From contig NZ_CP023691.1 of NCBI RefSeq assembly GCF_008704855.1, positions 2,976,001 through 3,040,000 on the forward strand: 64,000 nt of DNA. Reading direction: 5' to 3'. Below, piece after piece: positions 9,124 to 20,180 of the stretch. A program made the translations under genes and the position numbers. The first letter of the stretch is position 1. Each line of letters opens with the position of its first letter. Under the pieces are notes generated by a model. The model was given only the letters and a program-made list of their open reading frames with translations. It was not told where the DNA came from and did no database searches. Source of the DNA: Streptomyces platensis. GTDB lineage: Bacteria; Actinomycetota; Actinomycetes; Streptomycetales; Streptomycetaceae.

Positions 9124-9858
9124 ATGCAAACGTCTTGGGAAGAGGCCGGCTGGGAACAGCTCGGTGACGGTGTCGCCAGACGCCGGATGCCGGGCTGGGA
9201 CGAGACGATCGGCGTGATCGCGGGCACCACCGGCGTCATGATCGTCGACACCGGCGCGACCCTGCGTGACGGCGCGGATCTGCGGCGGGCGATCCGCGGT
9301 GTGCTGGGCCGGGACGTGACGCATGTCGCGCTCACCCACCCGCATTTCGATCACGTCCTGGGCACCGCCGCGTTCGCGGGCGTCAAGGTCTTCGGCGCGG
9401 CCGGTCTCGGTGATCTGCTGCGCCGCGGCAAGGACGTGCTGCGGCACGACGCGATACGGCACGGCGTCGACCGCGACGCGGCCGCCGAGGCCGCCGATCT
9501 GCTGGTCGCCCCGCACCACCACGTCCACGACCAGCTGACCGTCGAGCTCGGCGACCGGCAGGTGCTGCTCGCCAATGTCGGCCCCGCGCACTCGACGCAC
9601 GATCTCGCGGTGCTGGTACCGGGCCGGGGCGGGTCCCCGGAGATCGTCTTCTGCGGCGATCTGGTCGAGGAGTCCGGGGAACCCCAGGCGGGCCCGGACG
9701 CGCTGCCGCAGCGCTGGCCCGGCGCACTGGACCGGCTGCTGGCCCTCGGCGGCGAGGACGCACGGTATGTGCCCGGCCACGGCGCCGTGGTGGACGCAGC
9801 CTTCGTCCGCACCCAGCGTGCCGCCCTCGCCGCCCGCTTCGGCGTCGCCCCCTCCTGA
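9124..9858 (+). CDS. MBL-fold metallo-hydrolase
   Basis: A 244-residue metallo-beta-lactamase-fold protein. The zinc ligands are visible: THPHFDH (His72, His74, Asp76, His77), a His in GPAHSTHDL, Asp in FCGDLVEES and His in YVPGHGAVV, so both metal sites look complete. The substrate cannot be read from sequence; the family includes glyoxalase II-like and lactonase-like enzymes. There is no signal peptide, so it is cytoplasmic and unlikely to be an antibiotic beta-lactamase. It precedes a DUF3097 gene by 35 nt and may share a transcript with it. The transcript appears leaderless. Confidence 0.88.
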   Translation: MQTSWEEAGWEQLGDGVARRRMPGWDETIGVIAGTTGVMIVDTGATLRDGADLRRAIRGVLGRDVTHVALTHPHFDHVLGTAAFAGVKVFGAAGLGDLLRRGKDVLRHDAIRHGVDRDAAAEAADLLVAPHHHVHDQLTVELGDRQVLLANVGPAHSTHDLAVLVPGRGGSPEIVFCGDLVEESGEPQAGPDALPQRWPGALDRLLALGGEDARYVPGHGAVVDAAFVRTQRAALAARFGVAPS

Positions 9859-9893
9859 CCCCCGCCCGCTCACCCACGGACAGGCTCCACTCG

Positions 9894-10727
9894 ATGCAGA
9901 ACAGGCACTACAGCCCCGACCTCACCCCACCATGGAAGAAGCAGCGCCCGGCGCCCGAGGTGCCCGCCGATCCCGATCTGGTCGTCGAGGAGGTCACCTC
10001 GGGTTTCTGCGGCGCCGTGATCCGCTGCGAGAAGACCGCCCAGGGCCCGACGGTCACCCTGGAGGACCGCTTCGGCAAGCACCGCGTCTTCCCCATGGAG
10101 CCGCGCGGCTTCCTCCTGGAGGGGCGGGTGGTCACCCTCGTACGCCCCCAGGGCAGACCGGCCACCGCCACTCCGGCGCGTACGGCGTCCGGTTCCCTGG
10201 CCGTCCCCGGCGCCCGCGCACGGGTCGCCCGCGCCGGGCGCATTTACGTGGAGGGCCGGCACGACGCCGAGCTGGTGGAGCGGGTGTGGGGCGACGACCT
10301 GCGCATCGAGGGCGTCGTCGTGGAGTACCTGGAGGGCGTCGACGACCTCCCCGCGATCGTCCGCAGCTTCTCCCCCGGCCCGGACGCCCGCCTCGGCGTC
10401 CTCGTCGACCATCTCGTACCCGGCTCGAAGGAGTCCCGGATCGCGGCCGGGGTCACCGGTGACCACGCGCTGGTGGTGGGCCACCCGTACATCGACATCT
10501 GGGAGGCCGTGAAACCGTCCTCGGTCGGCATCCCGGCCTGGCCGACCGTCCCGCGCGGCCAGGACTGGAAGACGGGCGTCTGCCGGGCCCTGGGCTGGCC
10601 GGAGAACACGGGCGCCGCCTGGCAGCGGATCCTCTCCTGCGTGCGCTCCTACAAGGACCTGGAGCCGGCACTGCTGGGGCGGGTGGAGGAGCTGATCGAC
10701 TTCGTCACGGCCGGCGGTGCGGCCTGA
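9894..10727 (+). CDS. DUF3097 family protein
   Basis: A 277-residue actinobacterial protein of unknown function. It has the family hallmarks WKKQRPAPEVPADPDLVVEEVTSG near the N-terminus and the Toprim-like stretch RIYVEGRHDAELVERVWGDDLR (residues about 113-135), then GVLVDHLVPGSKESRI. The VEGxxDAELVE and xxLVDH pattern resembles the acidic metal site of Toprim folds, which is inference. It lies just after the MBL-fold gene. Its last 23 nt overlap the 3' end of the convergent Uma2 gene. Confidence 0.88.
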   Translation: MQNRHYSPDLTPPWKKQRPAPEVPADPDLVVEEVTSGFCGAVIRCEKTAQGPTVTLEDRFGKHRVFPMEPRGFLLEGRVVTLVRPQGRPATATPARTASGSLAVPGARARVARAGRIYVEGRHDAELVERVWGDDLRIEGVVVEYLEGVDDLPAIVRSFSPGPDARLGVLVDHLVPGSKESRIAAGVTGDHALVVGHPYIDIWEAVKPSSVGIPAWPTVPRGQDWKTGVCRALGWPENTGAAWQRILSCVRSYKDLEPALLGRVEELIDFVTAGGAA

Positions 10728-11289
10728 CGTTGGGGAGGGTCCCGAATTCGCTGGTGTCGAGTACGACATCGAGCAGGTCCAACGGCACGGGATCGCCGAA
10801 TTTATAGATCGACTGCGACTGGTAGTCGGCGTTCTCCCCGGTGCCGGTGGGCCCGGCGAGCAGGACACAGTGGGCCACGAGGGGATCGATGATCAAGTAG
10901 AGCGGAAGCCTGCTCGCCGCGTAGATCGAACGCTTGATGACGTAGTCATGATCAACGCTGGTCTTGGAGACAACCTCGACAACCATCTTGATCACCTCGG
11001 GCGGCATCATGCGCCCGGAGTCCGGTCCGGTTCCACGCTCCACCAGCACGAGATCCGGCTGGGGCTCACTGGACTCTTGATGAAGCGCGACATCCTGGGT
11101 TTGCAGGCGCCGCCACTTCTTCCGCGGAAATTGGTCGAGGACAGCTTCCACGATGTCGTTGTGGACCACGTCAGGCCCCGCCATCATCACGATGTTCCCC
11201 CGGAGGAGCTCGATCTTGACGCCCTCGGGAACCTCAAGGTTCTCGAAGAGCTCCGTCATCCGGCGTTCATCCACAGCGGTCATCTCCAT
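10705..11289 (-). CDS. Uma2-family (DUF820) putative restriction-fold nuclease
   Basis: A 194-residue protein with the PD-(D/E)xK-like Uma2 fold. Recognisable parts are KIELLRGNIVMMAGP (conserved Glu), EPQPDLVLVERG (Asp of the active site) and VIKMVVEVVSKTSVDHDYVIKRSIYAASRLPLYLIID (conserved Glu and Lys). Uma2 families are expanded in Streptomyces and their role is unclear. The ATG at 11289 is preferred over the upstream 11322 start because family members begin close to it. The 3' end overlaps the DUF3097 gene by 23 nt on the opposite strand. Confidence 0.85.
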   Translation of the reverse strand: MEMTAVDERRMTELFENLEVPEGVKIELLRGNIVMMAGPDVVHNDIVEAVLDQFPRKKWRRLQTQDVALHQESSEPQPDLVLVERGTGPDSGRMMPPEVIKMVVEVVSKTSVDHDYVIKRSIYAASRLPLYLIIDPLVAHCVLLAGPTGTGENADYQSQSIYKFGDPVPLDLLDVVLDTSEFGTLPNVRPHRRP

Positions 11290-11392
11290 GGCCTCCGTAT
11301 CCCGTCGCCGTGTGTACGGCACAGGCTAGGAGCAGCCTAGGCGGGCCCGCGGACCCACCGCATCGGTTCACTCGTTCGAGGACAGCACGTTC

Positions 11393-12634
11393 TCAGTCCA
11401 CCAGATCCCGCACCACCGCATCCGCCAGCAGCCGCCCCCGGAGGGTCAGTACCGCCCGGCCGGCCTCGTACGGAGCGGCTTCCAGGAGGCCGTCGGCCAG
11501 CGCCCGGGCCGCTGCCCGTGCGCCTGCCGGGGCGAGGATCTCCAGGGGGCAGCCGTCCGCCAGGCGCAGCTCCAGGAGGATGCGTTCGACGCGGCGGTCC
11601 TCGGCGGAGAGGAGCTCCCGGCCGGCGCCCGGGGAGCGGCCTTCGCTGAGGGCCTGGGCGTAGGCGCCGGGGTGTTTGACGTTCCACCAGCGGACGCCGC
11701 CGACGTGGCTGTGGGCGCCGGGGCCGGCGCCCCACCAGTCGGCGCCGGTCCAGTAGAGCTCGTTGTGGCGGCAGCGGGCGGCGTCGGTGGTGGCCCAGTT
11801 GGAGACCTCGTACCAGGTGAAACCGGCCGCGGCGAGGCGTTCTTCGGTGATCAGGTAGCGGTCGGCGTGCACATCGTCGTCGGTCATCGGGACCTCGCCG
11901 CGGCGGATCCGGCGGGCCAGCTGGGTGCCCTCCTCGACGATCAGGGCGTACGCGGAGACATGGTCGGGGCCGGCGCCGATCGCGGCGTCGAGGGAGGCGC
12001 GCCAGTCGTCGTCGGTTTCGCCGGGGGTGCCGTAGATCAGATCGAGGTTGACGTGGTCGAAGCCGGCGGCACGGGCCTCGGCGACACAGGCCTCGGGCCG
12101 GCCGGGGGTGTGCGTACGGTCGAGGATTTTCAGGACGTGCTGCCGGGCGCTCTGCATGCCGAAGGAGACCCGGTTGAAACCGCCCGCGCGCAGCTCGTCG
12201 AGGTAGCGGGGGTCGACGGACTCCGGGTTGGCCTCGGTGGTGATCTCCGCGCCGGGCGCGAGGCCGAATTCCTCGCGGATCGCGGCCAGCATCCGGCCGA
12301 GATCGGCGGCGGGCAGCAGGGTCGGGGTGCCGCCGCCGACGAAGACCGTCTCGACCGGGCGCGGGTCGTCGCCCAGCACCTTGCGGGCCAGCCGGATCTC
12401 GTCCACGACGGTGTCGGCGTAGTTGTCCCGGGAGGCCAGGGCGCCGCCGGAGCCGCGCAGCTCGCTCGCGGTGTAGGTGTTGAAGTCGCAGTAGCCGCAG
12501 CGGGTCGCGCAGTACGGCACATGCAGATAGAAGCCGAGGGGGCGCCCGGCGGCTCCGGCCGCGGTATGACCGGGCAGCGCCCCGTCCTCGGGCATCGGCT
12601 CACCATCAGGCAGTGCGGAAGGCATGGGAACCAT
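11393..12634 (-). CDS. hemW: Radical SAM haem chaperone HemW (coproporphyrinogen dehydrogenase-like)
   Basis: A 413-residue radical S-adenosylmethionine protein. The cluster motif CATRCGYC (Cys42, Cys46, Cys49) is followed by DFNTYT, and FVGGGTPTLL and ITTEANPESVD are typical HemW/HemN elements. The sequence lacks the extra N-terminal cysteine arrangement of true HemN, so the HemW (haem-binding chaperone) call is favoured. The first ATG at 12634 adds about 30 low-complexity residues; a later start is possible. It lies 43 nt downstream of the phosphatase gene on the same strand. Confidence 0.9.
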   Translation of the reverse strand: MVPMPSALPDGEPMPEDGALPGHTAAGAAGRPLGFYLHVPYCATRCGYCDFNTYTASELRGSGGALASRDNYADTVVDEIRLARKVLGDDPRPVETVFVGGGTPTLLPAADLGRMLAAIREEFGLAPGAEITTEANPESVDPRYLDELRAGGFNRVSFGMQSARQHVLKILDRTHTPGRPEACVAEARAAGFDHVNLDLIYGTPGETDDDWRASLDAAIGAGPDHVSAYALIVEEGTQLARRIRRGEVPMTDDDVHADRYLITEERLAAAGFTWYEVSNWATTDAARCRHNELYWTGADWWGAGPGAHSHVGGVRWWNVKHPGAYAQALSEGRSPGAGRELLSAEDRRVERILLELRLADGCPLEILAPAGARAAARALADGLLEAAPYEAGRAVLTLRGRLLADAVVRDLVD

Positions 12635-12677
12635 TGTCCGTCATGGCGGGGCGATGCCGGTCCGATGCCGCTGTGCC

Positions 12678-14789
12678 TCAGGACACCCCGGGAGCCGAGG
12701 CCTGGAGGACCAGCAGGGCCAGGTCGTCGTCGGGCGGGGTGGGGCCGAAGGCGTGCACGGTGCGGCGGATGTGGTCCGCGAGGGCGGTGGCACCCAGGCC
12801 GGCGCCCGCGGCGAGGGCGGTGGCGAGGCCGTCCTCGTCGTCGAAGAGCCGCCGCCCCGAGCGCCGCTCGGTCACCCCGTCGGTGACGCACAGAAGCGTT
12901 TCCCCGGGGCAGAGGTCGAACGATTCGCTGACGTACGCCGCGTCCTCGACCACCCCCAGCAGCATCTGCGGCGCCGCGACGACCCGGACCGCGCCATCCG
13001 TGCCCAGCACCAGGGGCAGCGGGTGGCCGGCGCTGGCGAGGGTGCAGCGGGCGCCGCCGGAGCCGCCGGGGTACGGGACGATCTCGCCGTAGAGCAGGGA
13101 CAGGAAGCGGGCCTGTTCGCCCTCCTCGCGGATCTCGACCGGCGCCTCCGCCCCGGCGCCGGCCGCCGCCACCGCCGCCGCGACCGCCGCGACCGAATCC
13201 GCGGCCTCCCGCGCCATGGTCTTGTTGAGCCGGTCGAGCACCGCCGCGACCCCGAAGCCGTCGCGGGCCAGCAGCCGCAGCACCGGCCGGGCCAGCCCGG
13301 TCACCGCGGCCGCCTCCGGGCCGCTGCCGCACACGTCGCCGAGCGCGAAGCACCAGCGGCCGTCCCCGGCGTCGAACAGGTCCCAGAAGTCGCCGCCCGC
13401 CCAGGCGCCCTCGCGCGGCTCGTAGACCACCGCCGACTCCACCCCGGGCACCCGCGCCCGCCCCCGGGGCAGCAGTCGGCGCTGAAGGACCTGGCTGATG
13501 CGCTCCTGGCGGCTGTAGGCGCGGGCGGTGGCGACCGCGCGGGCGACCCGGCGGCACAGGTCCTCGATCAGTGCGACCACCGCGTCGGGGAAGTGCGGCA
13601 GCCCGCCCCGGCCGAGCAGCAGGGTGCCGAACCGCCGGCCGCCGGCGACCAGGGGGCAGGCCAGTGCGGCGCCGCCGGGGCCGCAGCCGCCCGGTTCGTA
13701 CGGCCAGGGCCAGGGCACGATGCCCGGTGCGCCGCCGGACGCGCCGCCGCCCGGAAGTTCCGGCGGCTGCTTCTCCAGCGCCGTGCGCAGCGCGTCGATC
13801 CGGCTCTCGCTGGTGTGCCAGACGCCGGCGAGCCGCTGCTCGTCACCGGCCTGGACGATCCCCCGGCCGGGTGCGCCGCTGTCGCTGTCGTAGAGCCACA
13901 CCGCACACCACTCGGCGAGCCGGGGCACGATCAACTGGGCGGCGAGCGCGGCGACCTGGTCGGCGTCGAGCTGGCCGGAGAGCAGATCGGAGGCCTCGGC
14001 GAGGAAGGACAGGGCGCCGTTGTCGGCCCGGCCGCTGCCGGGTTCCGGACGGGCGGCCCGGCGCGGGGCCGGGGCGAGGAGTTCGGCGGCCCGCAGCTCG
14101 CGCTGGAGCAGCTGGTGGTCAAGGGTGAACTCCGGCTCGGGGCGGCCGGCGCCGTCCGCGGCCCCCACGGGCAGCCGGAACCACACGGTCTTCATGGCCC
14201 GGCGGTAGGTGACGCCCCAGGATTCGGCGACCGCGCTGATCAGCTGGAGCCCGTGCCCGCCGTTCTCGGACGCGGCGCTCTCCGCACGGGCGCGGACCGG
14301 CTGGGTGGGGTGGTGGTCGGAGACCTCGATGAGGATTCCGGGGCCGGAGGCGTCGTCGGCTCCCGGAGCGGCCGCCGCTTCCCGGTGCGGCGCCTCGTAC
14401 GGCTCCCGGTCGCGGCCCCGGTACGGCTCCGGGTCCCCGTCCCGCCCGGGCCCCGGGTCCAGCCGGCAGCGCAGTTCGACGGTGGTGCCCGCGTGCACCA
14501 CGGCATTCGTCACCAACTCGCTGACCAGCAGCACCGCTTCGTCGGCGAGCCGGTCGGTCAGACCCTCCGCGCCGGTCAGCCGCCGGCCGGTCCAGTCGGC
14601 GAAGGTGGCCCGGACGAAGCGCCGGGCGGCGGCAGCGGCCTGCGGGTCACCGGGCAGGCTGGCCCGGCGGGAACGGGCGGCGGGACCGTCGGCGGCCCCG
14701 GCCACGGGTCCGCCGGGGAACCTGTCCGTCCTCGTCGCGCGCGCCGCCGTGACGTCGTCGTCCCGTGGAGACGAAGTTGTCGTCCTCAT
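12678..14789 (-). CDS. SpoIIE-type PP2C phosphatase with anti-sigma-like ATPase domain
   Basis: A 703-residue cytoplasmic signalling protein. An N-terminal RsbW-like histidine-kinase ATPase domain covers about residues 30-210 (LVSELVTNAVVHAGTTV is the N box; NGGHGLQLISAVAESWGV is the G box). A GAF-like middle covers about 250-430. A C-terminal SpoIIE/PP2C phosphatase has GGDFWDLFDAGDGRWCFALGDVCGSG and VTDGVTERR with the metal-binding aspartates. Such proteins control sigma factors by partner switching; the partner is not encoded nearby. The ATG at 14789 is chosen for GGGAG 8 nt upstream. About 250 bp of upstream DNA separates it from the acyl-CoA ligase gene. Confidence 0.9.
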   Translation of the reverse strand: MRTTTSSPRDDDVTAARATRTDRFPGGPVAGAADGPAARSRRASLPGDPQAAAAARRFVRATFADWTGRRLTGAEGLTDRLADEAVLLVSELVTNAVVHAGTTVELRCRLDPGPGRDGDPEPYRGRDREPYEAPHREAAAAPGADDASGPGILIEVSDHHPTQPVRARAESAASENGGHGLQLISAVAESWGVTYRRAMKTVWFRLPVGAADGAGRPEPEFTLDHQLLQRELRAAELLAPAPRRAARPEPGSGRADNGALSFLAEASDLLSGQLDADQVAALAAQLIVPRLAEWCAVWLYDSDSGAPGRGIVQAGDEQRLAGVWHTSESRIDALRTALEKQPPELPGGGASGGAPGIVPWPWPYEPGGCGPGGAALACPLVAGGRRFGTLLLGRGGLPHFPDAVVALIEDLCRRVARAVATARAYSRQERISQVLQRRLLPRGRARVPGVESAVVYEPREGAWAGGDFWDLFDAGDGRWCFALGDVCGSGPEAAAVTGLARPVLRLLARDGFGVAAVLDRLNKTMAREAADSVAAVAAAVAAAGAGAEAPVEIREEGEQARFLSLLYGEIVPYPGGSGGARCTLASAGHPLPLVLGTDGAVRVVAAPQMLLGVVEDAAYVSESFDLCPGETLLCVTDGVTERRSGRRLFDDEDGLATALAAGAGLGATALADHIRRTVHAFGPTPPDDDLALLVLQASAPGVS

Positions 14790-14943
14790 TGAGCAACTCC
14801 CGACCAGCTCCGCTACAGCGCCGGATGCGCCACCGACAGAGTGACAGAACGAGCGCAGACATAAGCACTGAGTCACAGAAGTGGGTGGTCGCAGCCATCA
14901 ATTCGGCTGACGTACCGCGGGAGTTGGCCGACAGGGTCGGAGT

Positions 14944-14998
14944 TGCGGGCACGGCGGCACGGGGCCGGCCTGCGGGCACGGCGGTACGGGGCGGAGCC
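14944..14998. repeat. Two imperfect direct repeats of 27-28 bp
   Basis: TGCGGGCACGGCGG begins both 14944-14970 and 14971-14998, and the units stay similar to their ends. The second unit also forms the left arm of the terminator hairpin after the acyl-CoA ligase gene. Confidence 0.6.
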
Positions 14999-15039
14999 GA
15001 CCGGCCCGTCCCGTACCGCTGTCCCGCCCGGCCGTGCCC
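14974..15039 (-). terminator. Nested hairpin downstream of acyl-CoA ligase
   Basis: Outer arms GGGCACGGC (14974-14982) and GCCGTGCCC (15031-15039) enclose inner arms GCGGTACGGG (14981-14990) and CCCGTACCGC (15010-15019). It lies 6 nt beyond the stop codon. Confidence 0.6.
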
Positions 15040-15044
15040 TGCGG

Positions 15045-16934
<1,890 letters not shown>

Positions 16935-17271
16935 GGCGTCCTCCGGGGCCCGCTTCGTTGCTGGTGACTCGCGAGTAACCTTTGAGCGTGATCAGACTAG
17001 AGCGCGATGCGCCGCCACGTAAGGGGCTGCGACCTACTGGTTCACGATGTGACCGGTGCGATAGGTGTGCGTAGCAAGCGCAATGCCCCGATAGCGAGCC
17101 GCGCCGGTCACCGCCACCGGATCACACCCGCCGGACCGGAGCACACCACCCCCGGCGCCCGCCCGGGCCTTCCTCCCCGTAAGCGGCCCGGAAGCCGGCA
17201 GGGCGCCGGCCCCGCCATGGGGACCGACGCCCTGCCACCGCCGCTCAGCGGCCGCCGTCACCGGCTACGCG
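16935..17271. other. Intergenic region between lepA and acyl-CoA ligase genes
   Basis: The 337 bp between the lepA stop and the ligase start hold the lepA terminator at 17197-17236 and probably the ligase promoter near 16990-17010 (a TAGTCT hexamer on the minus strand). I see no RNA gene and no convincing open frame. Confidence 0.5.
17197..17236 (-). terminator. Hairpin downstream of lepA
   Basis: Arms GGCAGGGCG (17197-17205) and CGCCCTGCC (17228-17236) form 9 bp, with an inner CCCC/GGGG pairing. It lies about 35 nt after the lepA stop. Confidence 0.65.
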
Positions 17272-19146
17272 CTACTTCTTCGCCTTCGCGTCACCGTCGG
17301 AGTCCGAGGACAGCACCGCGATGAAGGCCTCCTGCGGGACCTCCACGCTGCCGACCATCTTCATCCGCTTCTTGCCTTCCTTCTGCTTCTCCAGCAGCTT
17401 CCGCTTACGGGAGATGTCACCGCCGTAGCACTTGGCGAGGACGTCCTTGCGGATGGCCCGGACCGTCTCACGGGCGATGACCCGGCTGCCGATGGCGGCC
17501 TGGATCGGCACCTCGAAGCTCTGCCGCGGGATCAGCTCCCGCAGCTTGGCGACCAGCCGCACGCCGTACGCGTACGCCTTGTCCTTGTGGCAGATCGCGG
17601 AGAAGGCGTCGACCTTGTCGCCGTGCAGCAGGATGTCGACCTTGACCAGGTCGGCGGCCTGCTCGCCGGTGGGCTCGTAGTCCAGCGAGGCATAGCCACG
17701 GGTCTTGGACTTGAGCTGGTCGAAGAAGTCGAAGACGACCTCGGCGAGCGGGAGGGTGTAGCGGATCTCGACGCGGTCCTCGGAGAGGTAGTCCATGCCG
17801 AGGAGGTTGCCGCGGCGGGTCTGGCACAGCTCCATGATCGCGCCGATGAACTCGCTGGGCGCCAGGATCGTGGCCCGGACGACCGGCTCGTGCACCTTGT
17901 CGATCTTGCCCGTCGGGAACTCGCTCGGGTTGGTGACCTCGTGCTCGGCGCCGTCCTCCATGTCCACGCGGTAGACCACGTTCGGCGCGGTGGCGATCAG
18001 ATCGAGGCCGAACTCGCGCTCCAAGCGCTCCCGGATGACCTCCAGGTGCAGCAGACCCAGGAAGCCGACGCGGAAGCCGAAGCCCAGGGCCGCGGAGGTC
18101 TCCGGTTCGTAGACCAGCGCGGCGTCGTTGAGCTGGAGCTTGTCGAGCGCGTCGCGCAGCTCGGGGTAGTCGGAGCCGTCCAGCGGATACAACCCCGAGA
18201 ACACCATCGGCTTGGGGTCCTTGTAGCCGCCCAGCGGCTCGGTGGCCCCCTTGGTGAGCTGGGTGATCGTGTCACCCACCTTGGACTGCCGGACGTCCTT
18301 CACACCGGTGATCAGATAGCCGACCTCACCGACGGACAGCCCGTCGGCGGCCTTCATCTCCGGGGAGTTCGTACCGATCTCCAGCAGCTCGTGCGCGGCG
18401 CCGGTCGACATCATCCTGATGCGCTCGCGCTTGCTGAGCGTGCCGTCGACGACCTTCACATAGGTCACGACACCGCGGTAGGCGTCGTAGACCGAGTCGA
18501 AGATCATCGCGCGGGCGGGGGCGTCCTTGACGCCGACCGGGGCCGGCACCTCGCGGACGACCTTGTCCAGCAGCTCGGCCACGCCGACGCCGGTCTTGGC
18601 GGAAACCCGCAGCACGTCCTCCGGCTCGCAGCCGACCAGATTGGCCAGCTCGGCGGCGAACTTCTCGGGCTGCGCGGCCGGCAGGTCGATCTTGTTCAGG
18701 ACGGGGATGATCGTGAGGTCGTGCTCCATCGCCAGGTACAGGTTGGCGAGGGTCTGGGCCTCGATGCCCTGAGCGGCGTCAACGAGAAGGATGCAGCCCT
18801 CGCACGCGGCGAGCGAGCGGGAGACCTCGTAGGTGAAGTCGACGTGGCCCGGGGTGTCGATCATGTTGAGGATGTGGGTCGTGCCACGTCCTTCTTCACC
18901 CTCGGAAGGGTCCCAGGGCAGCCGGACCGCCTGGGACTTGATCGTGATGCCACGCTCGCGCTCGATGTCCATGCGGTCGAGGTACTGCGCGCGCATCTGC
19001 CGCTGGTCGACGACACCGGTGAGCTGGAGCATCCGGTCGGCGAGCGTCGACTTGCCGTGGTCGATGTGCGCGATGATGCAGAAGTTACGGAGGAGGGCCG
19101 GATCGGTACGGCTCGGCTCCGGCACGTTCGTAGGGGTCGCGGGCAC
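17272..19146 (-). CDS. lepA: Elongation factor 4 (LepA) ribosomal back-translocase GTPase
   Basis: A 624-residue translational GTPase that acts on stalled or mis-translocated ribosomes. G1 is [14 protein letters not shown]2 lies in [13 protein letters not shown]3 is DTPGHVDF and G4 is NKIDLP. The LepA-specific C-terminal domain ends with [17 protein letters not shown]. The GTG at 19146 ([21 protein letters not shown]) is preferred, since upstream residues are non-conserved. It is divergent from rpsT across a G-rich 430-bp region, an arrangement seen in other Streptomyces. Confidence 0.97.
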   Translation of the reverse strand: MPATPTNVPEPSRTDPALLRNFCIIAHIDHGKSTLADRMLQLTGVVDQRQMRAQYLDRMDIERERGITIKSQAVRLPWDPSEGEEGRGTTHILNMIDTPGHVDFTYEVSRSLAACEGCILLVDAAQGIEAQTLANLYLAMEHDLTIIPVLNKIDLPAAQPEKFAAELANLVGCEPEDVLRVSAKTGVGVAELLDKVVREVPAPVGVKDAPARAMIFDSVYDAYRGVVTYVKVVDGTLSKRERIRMMSTGAAHELLEIGTNSPEMKAADGLSVGEVGYLITGVKDVRQSKVGDTITQLTKGATEPLGGYKDPKPMVFSGLYPLDGSDYPELRDALDKLQLNDAALVYEPETSAALGFGFRVGFLGLLHLEVIRERLEREFGLDLIATAPNVVYRVDMEDGAEHEVTNPSEFPTGKIDKVHEPVVRATILAPSEFIGAIMELCQTRRGNLLGMDYLSEDRVEIRYTLPLAEVVFDFFDQLKSKTRGYASLDYEPTGEQAADLVKVDILLHGDKVDAFSAICHKDKAYAYGVRLVAKLRELIPRQSFEVPIQAAIGSRVIARETVRAIRKDVLAKCYGGDISRKRKLLEKQKEGKKRMKMVGSVEVPQEAFIAVLSSDSDGDAKAKK

Positions 19147-19335
19147 GCAGGGTCCATTCAGTGAACGCGGGTAGGCGGGACTCGGGTATATGACGTCTCC
19201 CCCCATCGTCCCATGAGCGAGGGGCTCGGTCCGGTTTGGGCGGCGCGGGGGGCTTCTGCGACTGGCGGTGGGGGGCGCGGCTGGGGTGCGGGGCTTCGCG
19301 GCTGGGGGCGGCTGATGGTCGGGTGGGGCCCGGAC

Positions 19336-19421
19336 GGTGGTCGGGCGGGGGCCGGCGCGCTCGGGGACGGCTCGGGCGGTGGTCAGGAGGGGGCCGGGAC
19401 GGTGGTCAGGCGGGGGCCGGG
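19336..19421 (+). repeat. Three G-rich repeats upstream of rpsT
   Basis: A motif close to GGTGGTC-R-GG-M-GGGGGCCGG (R is G or A, M is C or A) occurs at 19336, 19378 and 19401. The closely spaced G-runs on the plus strand could fold as G-quadruplexes. The rest of the lepA-rpsT gap (19147-19577) holds only the rpsT promoter. Confidence 0.6.
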
Positions 19422-19473
19422 CGAGAGTTTCGGCGCTGGCGGGGCGGCGGTCCGGCGGTGGGTGCGGTCCGGT

Positions 19474-19503
19474 TTGGGCGGCCGTGGAGCCTGCTGGTAG
19501 CCT
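19474..19503 (+). promoter_or_regulatory. Putative vegetative promoter of rpsT
   Basis: TTGGGC (19474-19479) and TAGCCT (19498-19503) are 18 nt apart. This predicts a start near 19510 and a 5' leader of about 68 nt. Confidence 0.55.
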
Positions 19504-19577
19504 GGTCCACTGCGCTTCGTGCCCTCTCTCGTACGAGGCGCAACTCGAAACTCCAACGAACCTGAAAAGGCTCTTTC

Positions 19578-19844
19578 GTGGCGAACATCAAGTCCCAGAT
19601 GAAGCGGATCAAGACCAACGAGAAGGCTCGTCAGCGCAACAAGGCTGTCAAGTCCACTCTGAAGACCGCGATCCGTCGCACCCGTGAGGCCGTGGAGGCC
19701 GGTGACCTTCAGAAGGCCGCCACCGCCCAGGCCGAGGCTGCCAAGAAGCTCGACAAGGCCGTCAGCAAGGGTGTCATCCACAAGAACGCCGCCGCCAACA
19801 AGAAGTCGGCGCTGGCGAAGAAGGTCGCGTCCCTCAAGGGCTGA
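19578..19844 (+). CDS. rpsT: 30S ribosomal protein S20
   Basis: An 88-residue basic ribosomal protein beginning [20 protein letters not shown] and ending [12 protein letters not shown], which is the full S20 signature. It binds 16S rRNA early in 30S assembly. The GTG start has AAAAGG upstream. The gene stands alone, divergent from lepA, and has a long 3' untranslated region before the terminator at 20064. Confidence 0.98.
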   Translation: MANIKSQMKRIKTNEKARQRNKAVKSTLKTAIRRTREAVEAGDLQKAATAQAEAAKKLDKAVSKGVIHKNAAANKKSALAKKVASLKG

Positions 19845-20063
19845 CCTTCCTCCGGAAGAAGGTCTCGCCTGTTCAGGCCTGATCTTCGACCCAACGCAAT
19901 ACCCGAGCAGTAACCCTGCCGACAGGGAACCAGCGGCCCCTCTCTCCGCTCCCTGACCGGTGCACCACCGCGCCGCACACGGCCTGCGTTCGCCACGCGG
20001 GTGCGGCGCACCCGGCTCACCCGGCGGCTACCACCGCCGACGAGACCGCAACAGCTTGATATG

Positions 20064-20109
20064 AAGGCCCCGCCTCCCCCTTCCCCAGGGATGAGGCGGG
20101 GCCTTTTGT
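20064..20109 (+). terminator. Strong intrinsic terminator with T-run
   Basis: Arms AAGGCCCCGCCTC (20064-20076) and GAGGCGGGGCCTT (20093-20105) form 13 bp, followed by TTTT. It is the likely end of the rpsT transcript, about 220 nt after the stop codon. Confidence 0.85.
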
Positions 20110-20180
20110 CGTGGGACGGGCGCGCCACTGCGGGGCTTTTGCTGATCGTTTGCCGGCAGGCCGTTCGTGGGCGTCAGAGG

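Noticed and set aside
9124..9858. Beta-lactamase resistance gene
   Set aside because: No signal peptide, and only the general metal-binding fold is present.
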